A stretch of 64,000 nucleotides of DNA from Rhabdornis inornatus (taxonomy: Eukaryota; Chordata; Aves; Passeriformes; Rhabdornithidae). The DNA is taken from contig VWZS01004485.1 in assembly GCA_013397075.1 (NCBI GenBank), forward strand, positions 1,118,299 through 1,182,298, written 5' to 3'. A model generated the notes under the pieces. It saw only the letters and a program-made list of their open reading frames with translations. It was not told where the DNA came from and did not search any database. Position numbers and translations under genes: made by a program. Below are positions 11,998-23,900 of the stretch, piece by piece. Position 1 is the first letter of the stretch; each line of letters starts with the position of its first letter.

Positions 11998-14900
11998 GTT
12001 TTTATATTCCACCGACTACTACTCCTACCTATACTGCTGGGGGGACCGGCCGGGGCAACGGGGTAGGGCGGCCTGGGGGCCCGTAGGACAGGCGCGGGGG
12101 GAGCCGAGCGGTGGAGGCGGTGCAGGGGGACACAGCGGAGCCCGGGGACGAGAGGGCCCGAGGGTCGGGAAGTGGGGCGAGACAGAGGGTGAGAGGCTCG
12201 GGCGGGGTGGGCATGGCTGGGCTGGGCTGGGGCGGCGAGGGGGCCTAGGGAGTAGTGGCGGGGGGGTTGGTGTTCATAGTGAGGGGGTGAACAGAGAGAG
12301 CAGGGTTTGGACGGAGTTGAGGGAGGACGGGAGTGTAGGAGGCTGGGGGGTCGCCGTGGGGGAAAAAGGCGGATGAGGGAAGCGTGTTACAACTGGGATC
12401 AGGGAGCAACGGGGCGAGGCGGCGGGCGGGGGCTCCTCCTTCTTCCATCGCGAAGCTTAAGGGTGCTGCTGCTACTGCTACTTCTGCCCCCCCCCATCGC
12501 ATAGGGAGCAGGGGACTCGAGGGAGGGGAGCAGCCCCCACACCACCCTGTTGGGAGTAGGGAAGGGTTTGGGACTCGCCCCAGGAAGAGCTGAGGGAGGA
12601 GGGCAGCGTGGCTCGCGCTGTGAGCCCCGCGTAAATAGCAGGCACAACATGGCGGCCCGGCAGTGACTGGGCACTGGAAGCTGCACTTCCTCGCCCTTGG
12701 AGCGGGTTTTTCCCCCGACATGCAGCCAGGATTCGGTGTCCGAATCTGGTGACTAAACCCTTGGGTTTAGGCGACTTCTGTAGTAGGTGGATAGTGCAGT
12801 TATTAGAGAGGATATGAGTGAGGGGATTTCGTGGAGAGTTGTGTCTTTCTTGGGGGGGTAGTCTAAAAGAAAAATAAGGTTAAGTTTCCAGAACTCAAAT
12901 GTCCGCCCCTAAGAGCGAAGTATGGTGACCTTTACGTGTAAGTTAAAGCTGTTTCCCCAGTGTGATCCCTGTGAGAGATTAATTGAACGGTGGGGGCTCC
13001 CTTATATCGTAAAAAAGTTTGTGGGTGAAATGTGATCATCTCTCCTTCGGTTAGAGAAGTGTGTGTGGTGATGATAGGGGTTGTTTTGCTCTGCCTCGTT
13101 ATAGAAAATTCTGTGGGTTTGGGATAATCTGTTTGGATTTTAGGTGATCTGTGCCCCCAGTAGCACTAGTGTTGTGTGTGTATTTAATTTACTTTGGTTA
13201 GAGAAGTTTATTGGTTGAGGATGTGGCAGAAGAAATTCTCCCTGACTGTAGAAACTGCAGCAGCCTGTAGGATCCTAACATGGCGTCTGAAAGGCACATG
13301 ATATAAAAAGGGAAAGAGGAGGCTGCCTCCGAGCCCAGCCCAGGCAGTTGCTGACATCAGTCAGCCGCTGTACATGCATGGGGGTTTGCAGCACCTTTTT
13401 AGCGAGCATTTTAGAAGAAAAGGGTTCTTCTTTCAATCCCTCACCCCCCGTATTCGTGCCAGCCACCCCTCCCCCGTTGTTTCCCTTGCTCCCTCTGATC
13501 TCAGGTGTTAAAAGGCTTTTTCTTTGGCTTTAATCGTGGTTTATAATGGTGAGAATTGTACTACCTAATGATGGGGGTGGGAAACATCTTTTAAGATACT
13601 TAATCTATCTTTCTATCAATGCAGGATGTCTTTTTAGTGTGCTACAGACCACTTCCAGTCTAATTTTAAATGCTGCCAGTGGCTGAGTTTTGCCATTCCT
13701 TGGGGAGGTGACCTCATAATCTAATAGCTCTCACCATTATATCTCCGAAAGGGCAGTAGATGTGTATAAAATGATTTGTGATTAATAACTGCTGTCAATT
13801 TTTTTTTTTTTCATTTCTGGGTGATTAGAACCTGCCCTGAAGTGTGGGGGTTTTTAAAAAGATGTCTTAAAACCTGTATCAATGGTTAGTTTTGCCTAGT
13901 TACTGTTTATGACTGTAGTTTATTCAAGGCAAGTTTTTAGTTGTTTCTGGGAAAGTGATCTCCTTTACTAAGCCACTTTTAAAAAGTGTTGCCTGGAGAC
14001 AGTTTGTTTAGTGTAAAACTTGAGTGGTCTGCTTTACAATTTAATAAATGGTTCTGAAATGTGTGACTGGTATTATAAAATTTGTAAATAAAAAGTGTGA
14101 AATATGTATTTGTCTTTTTATTTACCGTTGTATAGTGCAGAATTTGTTTCCAAGATCCATTTTGTATGCAAAGTTGCTTTTTTTTTAAAAAAACAAATTT
14201 TTTCACAAGTTTGTGACTTGGGGTTCAATTGCCAGATATTTTAAACTTGAAATCTTTTAGGACACTAATAAAAAAGAGCCACACATTTCCAACAATAGCT
14301 TTTCTACGTTATTTGAAGGAAGAGTGGGAGTTTTGTAAAGAAGTCTTTAATATTATGCTGATGAGCTCAGAGTTAGTGTTCTTCTGCGTTCTGGTGATTA
14401 TGCGGCGCCTCCCTGCCTTTTGGTTAGTGTCGTGCGGGCATCTTTCTTGCTTGGAGGTGTTGCTGAGACCTCCTGAAAACAAAATGCATTCTGCTGTGGG
14501 ATTCCCGTTTTTGGTTATTGAAATACGTGCTAGATACCTTGACCTAATAAACACTTCCAGAAGAGTAGACTTAAATATTCCAACCATATTTAAGTCACGT
14601 TTCTTAAAATGCGACACCTGAATAGCTTATATTTGAAGCAGGGTACGCTGCTGAGCTGCTAATTGTGCTCCGTAGTGTGAAGTCAGCTTACCTAGACGAG
14701 GGTGTTTCCGTGTGTGATTGCGGTAACAGTCTGATGCATGATGAAAGTGACGGTTAAACTTCATTCAGTGCTTTTGCTACTAGTGGTTCCCCAGCATCTC
14801 AAACTTCCAGCTTAGCTGAGTGTAGTGAGCTACTCTCCTGCATTGGGGAAATGGAAGAATTTAATTTGGGGAGTAGCTCTTGGGCATAGGTACTTCTGAG

Positions 14901-17900
14901 ACAGCTCTTTGTGTCCCTAACACAGCTGACTAAAAGTCAGAAATGGTGGTGCGCTGTCATTTTGTATAAAGGAAGGCACTCAGAACTGGAGTGTTTTTAA
15001 TGTGCCATTGTGCAGACTGCTTTGAAGAAGAAGCCGGTATTCCACAGACATTTCAAATAGGTGCAGATCCAGAGTCTTTTATGTCTGAGACTTAACCAGT
15101 GCTTTTTTCTAACACTTGTACATTGTTTACAGTTCAGTATTACGTCACTGTGTGAGATTGGCTTCTAATGTGCTGCAGTTACTTTTAGCTAACTTAGCTG
15201 TTTTTTGTGTTTATGTACAAGATGCATCACCGGCTTGTTTCAGCTTTTTTCCAGTATGTTTGAAGGCAGTGGCACTCCCCCTCTACCTTCCCGCCCCAAA
15301 CTAACAAGGAGTTCTGCCCTTTTCAATAACAATTTTCAGGTCATGGTAAATTAGTACACTTTTAAGGATGAGGAAGCACTCTGATTGCCCGTGTAAAAAT
15401 ACTTTTGAGTGGGCGCCTTTTTGTGAACCACCTTAAAGGGGAAGGAATTGAATTTTAAATGGTGAAGCAGTAGCAGTTCACACACTTGTCTGGATAATGG
15501 ACCTGCAAAGTAAGGTGTCATTAATTAATCTAGTAGCCTGTTCTGTTTAAAATGAGTAGTGAGTGAAGTTATTCTGCTTTTATCCAGATGGTGAATGGAA
15601 CTTTAAAGTATTACAAGTGGATGCTCTTCCAAGGGGATCGTGGTCAACACACCCTGCTTGTGTTGTTTTTCATGTCCTCTTCAGCAAGTCTGTGTACTTG
15701 TTGATGATTTTTGGAACTTTGCTGTGCCTCTGCTTTGTGAAAGCCATTGGCAAGCATTAAAATCACTTTTATTGGTCCAGTACTGCTTTCTGTAAATTGG
15801 AAGTTGCTGTAGCGGTCTAGGGTCACCACACTTTATCGCACAAACTTGGTATGAGTTTTGAAAAATAATTTAAAAAAAACCCAGCCAAAACCAAACAAAA
15901 ACAGACAACCCCCAAGCCTCCTGTAGCAAAGCTGTGTCCAGAGTCTGAAGACAATCTTCTATGAAAATGGTGGTTGCAGTTCCTGACATTGACTGTGCGT
16001 TTACCCAGTCGACCAGATGATTGAGCTTTAACTGGATTTTGAACTCTGTTCTGACTGTGTTTTTGCATGCACTCTGGAAATGAGAACCATCAACCATCTG
16101 CAAGTGCCAAGAGAGAATGGGACTCTGCTATATCCAGTTGGATTACAGTGAAATAATTGCAACCTATTCTACATGTAATTTATGAAAGACTGATTATCAA
16201 CATATAATTTACAGCTACAGAAGTTCTTTGACTTGGGCTATTTGCCAGAAGTCTAATTTGTGTTCTGTGAAATCCAGAAAAATCCATCCAGGAAGTTTGG
16301 ATTATAAACGATTTTTAGAAGTCCCTTGGAGTGCTGACGATGGTTTCCTGCTAAGTTACTTCCTCAAGGGAAAGGTTACACTTGGTACACTAGTGGCAAT
16401 ACAGTCTCATGGGCTTCTTTTTTCCTCCTTTTTTCCCCCTTTTTTCAAAAGCTTTCACACAAACAAATTAACCTAAGGTGCTCTTTTTTTTTTTTTTTTT
16501 TTTTTTTTGTGGTAGACCCACTGCATTATACTTTGAACCGAGTGTCCATTTTTCAGATTAAGTTTTTGTATTAAAAAAATCCCAAGCCAAATCCCTTGGT
16601 GTTTGTAGTGGCAACCAGAAAGAGAGGTCTGTATTTCTGGGATTGGTAATCCCTTTATTTGAAAAGGTTAAAGTATGTTTTTGTTGTACTAAACTTCTCA
16701 GTTTCTTCTTATTACTCCAGGCGCCTGCATCAGAGAAGCTACCCGTTATGTACCTAATGGATTCCATTGTCAAGAATGTGGGAAGAGAGTATCTCACTGC
16801 ATTTACTAAAAACCTAGTTGCAACATTTATTTGTGTATTTGAAAAGGTATATACACTTTCAGAAAAGTATTCTAAGCAAAATTTGTTCCTGCTAAAATAA
16901 GTACGTGCTTTAAGGTTTGGGTTTTCTTGTGTGGTGAACAATACAAATTGATTGGTTTTTATAAATCTCAGTATCTATACTGTGAAAGATTATTCCTTCT
17001 GCTATCAAGCATGTAAGTTAGCTGAAAGATGCAAAGTATTACTTAATTTGGTGTGTAAATATCAGCAGCTTTCCTGTCCAGGCAAGATTTTACTAATGGT
17101 ATTTTGATTATTGATGGATTAGCTGGATGGACTTTCTGTAATGTATAGACCAGTTAATTACGAATCATTGGTTTATTTTTAAGATAGTTAATAGTCCTTA
17201 TGCCAAGATTAGACTGGGAATTGATTTCTTGTGGATTTCTCAAAGCCTCACTCACCTGTAGTTAGGTTTGTCTGATTTGCATAATTCACATTGTGCAGAA
17301 TGAGTGCTTAAACTCAAGAGTGAGTAGCACTGACACCTGGTTCTCTCTTGGTGGTCTTTCAGCTGAAAAAAATGCTGTGACTGTGCAGGGGAAGGACCTT
17401 AAAATGTGTGACTGTATTATACATAAGTGGTTTAATTTCATTCAACATTGAAAGCTGCTGCCATATCTTTTAATTCTGGCTGTAAATCCTGAAGCCCAGT
17501 GAAGTAATTGTGCATACTCCTCAGTGAGAAAAGCTTATCAAAGTCCAGGTTTTCAAAGGCTGGACTTGAATTGGTTTAAGTTGGATCAGAAAAGAAGGGT
17601 TAATTTCTTGGTTTCCTATATGTTAGAAGAAAGTGGCATTTCATAAGAATGAGATGAATGAATCTTTTGCATATTTATCATTACATATTAGGATCTGAAA
17701 TCCAAGTATGCTTTTTTTTTCAGATGTAAAGTGCATAATGAAGTAAGGGATAGATTGTTATCATGAGTGTAGAAGACGCAAACTCCTGTGTATAGAGCAG
17801 ATAGAGATTAATTTAGTTTTTTTGGTGTTGAATTGTGAATGCTCTGCTTTTTGAGTTGTGTTTAGCGTTGCAGCTGATGAAACTCTGGATTAACTGATCT

Positions 17901-20900
17901 TCAGAGTTTTATATGTTAACTTGCTACTAGGCTACTAGAACTACTAATGTGTATTAATTAGATGTGTAAAGTGGCAGTCATTTCTAATAGCTTATTTGGT
18001 CATGTTAAAATATGTGAGTAGAATACCAGCACAGGCATTGTTACAGGTTTGGTTTTGTCAGTAAATGGTCACTAAGGTATCTTTAGACACTTGAAGTCAG
18101 AACTGTTTGCTCAGTCATTCCTGCACATTTTTGCAGTGAACTTCAGCGGAGCCTCTCATGGAAAATTGTATGGAGGCATCATTCCCCAATTACTAAGTAT
18201 AAATTACTTACATTGAAGTTGCTGCTCTTACCCAAAAAGAGCCTCCAAACGTTATAGAATATTCTGTGTCTAGGTGTGACATCTGAAAACGACAGCAAAA
18301 ATCATCTACATGGGCAATACTTAATGATTGAATTGGAATTTTGAAGTTAGGGCAGCTGCATGTGTTTTGTCCTCTAATGTTTTTTATTTACTGGTTAATT
18401 GACCCCCTCAAGTTATGAGATTAACTAGATTTTGCTTCCTTATAAATTTCTAATTTAGCTGCCATGAGATCATCCAGTTGTTTGTAAAGAGATAAAAGGG
18501 TCTCTGGTCCTACAAGTACATTTGATCTGTGACTCATACATAGATGGGTCTAATTCTGCAGCTGAACTGAAATAATAATAGACTTCATTTTAGCCAATAC
18601 TCATTTTATTGCGTTTGCTGAGAAAAAAAATCCTTCAGTGACTAAAGAGCTGAGCAAAACACTTTTTTGTTTTTTTCTGTTCAGAGTTTGTTTTTTCTTG
18701 ATTTGTTTGTCATTATTATACCCCTGCACAAATGAATATTGTACTGTCTCAGAGGCTGTTGCCTTTCAATACTTTGTTACTGTACTTTTTTCCACAGAAG
18801 TTGGGCCAGTAAAATGAGAATTTTTCTAATGGAAAAGTTGAAAGAAAATTCTCAGAGCTTGGTAATACACAATAAAATCTTCAAATGGCCTTGGAACAAC
18901 AATTCCACATTTGAGCTTCTGTTACTGATCCTGTTGATATAGATGTGTTGTCTGCACTGCTTATAAATTTTGTGTAGCAAGTTCAGTATGTTGAAATGGC
19001 AAGGTAGAAATAGGAAATGAATGAAATCTTAAATTCTACAGAAAAGTTTAAGAAATTGTTCTATATTAACTTAACAAGCCATAGAATTGTTTTATTGTTT
19101 TAGGTGGATGAAAATACTAGGAAAAGTTTATTTAAATTACGCTCCACATGGGATGATATTTTTCCTTTGAAGAAACTATATGCACTTGATGTCAGAGTCA
19201 ACTCATTAGATCCTGCCTGGCCAATTAAACCTCTGCCCCCAAATGTGAATACTTCTAGCATCCATGTGAATCCTAAGTTTTTAAATAAATCGGTAAGTTT
19301 TTCTGCCTTCTGTAAGAACAGATGGTAATACATATAGTTTTCATTGTTTGTATGCTGCTTTTTGACAATTTAGAATATTTAAGAATGAAGTATCTGGCCT
19401 TTGTAAACAGGTAAGAGAAATCTACAGATTCAGAATATTTGAAGAGTTTGGTTCTTTTATTTACAGATTGTATTCTCGGTTTTGGAACATTGAGGAATTT
19501 ATTTTAAATTCCCTACACGTGTCAAAGCAGGCAAATCATAGTGTGGCAAAAAATTTCAGTTTATAATTGCTGTACGAGCGAAGTCCTTGTACTGGATATG
19601 ATAACACTGAAAGGAGATGGATTTAGTTGATTTCATTAGGATTTTAAAAGTAACTTTTCTTTATTTTGCTTTTAGCCAGAGGAATCTAATGCACCTACCT
19701 CTGCTGTCACTTCTGGTGCCTCTACTCCTCCAACTGTTCCTGAAATACAAAAGAATTTGACACAGGAGCAACTGATAAGGCAGCAATTGCTTGCAAAGCA
19801 AAAGCAGTTGTTAGAACTTCAGCAAAAAAAACTAGAGCTGGAGCTGGAACAGACTAAAGCACAGTTGGTGAGTAGGATAGTTGATAAAACTTTCATAGTT
19901 GGGGTCTCTCTTTTGGAGAGTACTTGGCTGTACTGGTAAGTACAGTACATTGGTTTTCCCTTATGTTAGGCAAGTGTAGCTATTTTAGGACTAGTAGAGC
20001 AATGCAAGGTGATCTGGCGTTCCTGCACAGTTTTTGTTGTCTTCAAACCTTAAGTTTACACTTTCATGTAAAAAAAAATGGAAAGTCTTGTGGTTTGGTT
20101 TTAATTTCTCTTCAAAATGATACCTGACTGTGATCTTCATCTTAGGCCTCTTGCAACTGACAGCGAGCTGGGCTATTTCAAATACGTTTGTTCCTAAGGA
20201 ACAAGGGAGCCTGGTGGTTTGTAAACAAAGTCAGTTTTTTGGTTGGCAGTAGTTGGAAGTCTTCCTGTGTTTGCAGTTGGCAATGCAGAACAAAGCATCT
20301 TTGAACTGAAGTGTGAAAATAGGATGCTTGGCAGCTGAGTTGCCTAGAGCATGTGGAATATATAAGAAAGCGCTGTAATTAGAACGTGTGCCAAAGTTAC
20401 ATATTTTGCAATATTTATTTTATATACTGATCTTGTATTGTATTTGAATTTGATTTGTAATGGTACTGCATTATTTTAGCGCTTGTAATTAGCAGTTACT
20501 GGGTCAATTTCAGTTAAATGGCTGAAGCTCATAATTTTCAAGACATGGCTATTACAGTTTTGTTTTTGAGACAGAATGTTAGCACCTCTGGGTAGGAGTT
20601 GTGGCATAGAGATTAATGCTAGATTTTTTCCAATTTCAGGCTGTATCTCTTAGTGTTCAGCAGGGATCATCTAGTATAGCTTCAGTTCCAGCACCTTCCA
20701 AGCAACGCATGTCTCCCACACCTCATATGACAGTTAAACCACCTCATCAGACTGCTGTGCCATCGGAAAAAAACAAACCATCCCCAAGTCCTCCACTTCA
20801 CGATATCAAAATAGTGAACAGGGATCCTCGGCTTAATAGGATGGGTCAACATTCTTCTCATACTAAAGATCAATCTCATAGGAAAGAATTTTCACCGAGT

Positions 20901-23900
20901 GTGACCAGTCAGTCTGAGACCAAGGGAAACAAAACAACACAAGCTGAAAAGCAGAACTCAGCGAAGTCAGAAAAATCAAAAGCAAGTGAAAAAACACAGA
21001 AGAAGGAACTTGAACAGTCCAAAGCAAAATCTAAATCACCATCCCCTTTGAAAAATAAGCTGCCCGATACTAAAGACAGTAAAAGCCAGGAATGTGAAAG
21101 CACTAAGGCTTCTGACATCAGTAAGAGGGATCCAAGACTGAAAAGACATTTTCAAGATAAGTCGGAGGGGAAGGAAGAGGAGGTCAAAGAAAAGAGAAGA
21201 AGTACAGAGAAGAAGGAGAAAGAGGAGCATAAGACATGTGAACATAGACTGGTGGGGAGCAGAAATAAAGTGATTAATGGTGCTGTTCAGAAACAGGACA
21301 CGACTACAGAGGAGTCAGAAAAGCAGGGTGGAAAACAAGGAAGATCAAGTAGTAGAAAACGGTCACGATCACGCTCTCCTAAGGCAAGATCACCATCTAC
21401 ACATTCTCCAAAAAGACGAGAGAGGAGATCACCTAAAAGAAGACTTCGGAGTTTATCTCCTACTTCATCAACTCCTAAAATTGGAAAGATACGTCAGATA
21501 GGCCCTAAGCAGTCTCATGTTGAAGAAGGCACACAAGCAGCAAGAGATGAGAGAAATTCTAGTAAGAGAAATGTTAAACAAGAGGTGCGTGATCCAAGGA
21601 GATTGAAAAAAGCCCAAGAAGAAAGACCCCAAGAGACAGCCACCCAGCATTCTGCAAAAGCTTCTCCTGATCCAAAGGAGAATGCAGAAAACTGGCAGGG
21701 ATCCAAATCAGGCAAGAGGTGGAAATCTGGTTGGGAAGAAAATAAAAAGTAAGTTACAATCTTTTAAACAACTTCTATGTGAAGTCAGTGGAAAATCTCC
21801 TGTTGGCTTCAGTATAGTTGACTTTGAGAGGCAGTGTTCATACCGTTAAAATTGATAGGTTTAACTTGTTTCTACTAATGAAATCCAGAGATGATGCATA
21901 CTTAGATTCTAAGGTGATAGTGATGTTTTGCCATGATCAATCCTAGTAGGAAGGAACCATTATGTCCTGAGTAACGAACTAATCTATATTTTACATCTAT
22001 TCTTGTTTTCAGCTCACAGCAGAATGATGAACACCAAGCACTTGTTAAATCCCCACACCAAAGACATCGGGAAAACTGGCCTGCTGGTAAAGGAGTTCTG
22101 TCACCCCGAGCACCAAAGCAGCAGCACCGGTTAAGTGTGGATGCCAATTTACAGATTCCCAAAGAATTGACATCTGCAAGTAAAAGAGAATTACTTAAGA
22201 AGGTAATACTAATAAATCTACCTTCATAGAAATGTCCCAGGGATGGGTTTTTTCTTCTTTTTTTGAAGTCTCAATTTTAACTTTGTATTACAGGCTAATG
22301 ACCGCTTAACATCTGGTGAAATAACACAAGATGAGTTTCTCATGGTAGCTCATCAGATCCGACAGCTGTTCCAGTATCAGGAAGGAAAGCACAGATGTAA
22401 TGTCTGGGATAGCCCTACAGAGGAAAAATGTGGTTTGAAAAAGAAACCTCTTCTATCAGATGCAGAATTAACATATTATGAACATAAAGCTAAACTAAAA
22501 AGGACACAAGTTCAGCATTCATTGTCAAGGCTTGATCTGTTGGATCCTGATGATATTTTGGATTATCATTTACCTGATGCATTGCTTTCTGGAATAGACT
22601 GTGAGCAGGCAAAAGCCAAGCGGGGGGTACAGTTTGACAGAAAAGAACCATTTGCAGAAAGATCAAGGAGACACTCTCCTGTAAGTGGCACTACAAGACC
22701 TTTTGCTGAAAACCTGTCACCACTTGAGAGTCGACGAAGACTTGAAGACCAGCGTGCTACTAAAGGAGCAAGAGGTTCTGATCCTTATGACAGCTGGGGA
22801 GAATCGGATGAATTTAGAGATGCTCTCAGACAACAGGGGAAAGGTACAGCAGAGTTCCAGAAAATAGATGGAGATGCACTCTGTAGGTTTGATAATCGTG
22901 AAGAAAGACAGCTTCTTGGGCAAGCTGGTATGTGATTTTACTTTATTTTATATCTGTTAATTAATTTGTCAGTATATTAGTGAATGATTATGTGATTTGT
23001 TCTGGTTTTTTTAGGTGTTCGAGAGGAACCAAGGTCGCCATTTACTGAACGTTTCAAAAGAGCTAGATATGAAGATCCAGAGAAAGCACCATTTCCAGAA
23101 AGTCCAGGATCAAGATTTGGAGGTGTTGAAGCAAAGCCGAGAATAAGTGCACTGATGGAAGACAGACCTCTGTTTGATGGCTCACCTAGACCAACTGCTG
23201 CAAGGGTTGGGGTCGATGGACAAGGAAGTCCTTTTGTTGATGGTCCTGCTGCTGGTTCAAGTTCCAGAATTGATGGGCCAGCTGGACAGGCTGCTATGAG
23301 ATTTGAGGGGCCTTTGGTGGGGACAGGTGCATCTCAGTTTGATGGACCACTGGCAGGAGCAGGGGGAGCTGGAGCCCTGAGATTTGATGGGCCAGCAGGA
23401 CAGCTGGCGGGGACCCTGAGATTTGAAGGGCCGCCAGGCCAGGTTGGCGGAGGAGGTCCGCTGCGGTTTGAGGGACCTCTTGGGCCTTTGCGGTTTGAGG
23501 GGCCTGCAGGGCAGCCTGTAGGTGGTGCTAGATTTGAAGGTCCTGGGGTTGGTCTCAGGTTTGAGGGTCCCCATGGTCAGCCTTCAGGTGGTCTCAGGTT
23601 TGAGGGACCTCATGGTCAACCTATGGGGCCTCGGGGTCAACCAGGGGGTGGTCTCAGGTTTGAGGGACCCCATGGTCAGCCCTTGGGGCCTCATGGTCAA
23701 CCAGGAGGTGGCCTCAGGTTTGAGGGGCCACATTTACAGCCATTGGGGCCCCATGGGCAACTTGGAGGTGGCCTCAGATTTGAGGGGCCACATGGTCAGC
23801 CCATGGGGCCACATGGACCATCAAGTGGTGGGCTCAGGTTTGAGGGGCCACATGGACCATCAGGTGGTGGGCTGAGATTGGAAGGACCACGTGGACAGCC

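Larger units (their letters stand above)
11265..12700 (+). promoter_or_regulatory. PCF11: PCF11 CpG island, promoter and 5' UTR region
   Basis: The region is strongly GC-rich with frequent CpG. It spans the proximal promoter, the 5' untranslated region, exon 1 and the first 700 bases of intron 1. It contains five same-orientation CCAAT boxes, a TGACGCAA CRE-like site (11554-11561) and a YY1-like site, with no TATA box evident. The transcription start is not determinable from sequence alone; it probably lies near or just downstream of the YY1-like site at about 11597. Confidence 0.8.

Noticed and set aside
11376..12012. Minus-strand open frames of 144 and 175 codons over PCF11 exon 1
   Set aside because: They lie antisense to a confident coding exon and its GC-rich leader, with low-complexity Arg/Pro/Ala content. 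Best explained as shadows.
17870..17920. Possible C/D-box snoRNA in PCF11 intron 2 (TGATGA followed by CTGA)
   Set aside because: The boxes are only about 25 nt apart, there is no terminal stem and no second box pair, so the match is likely chance.
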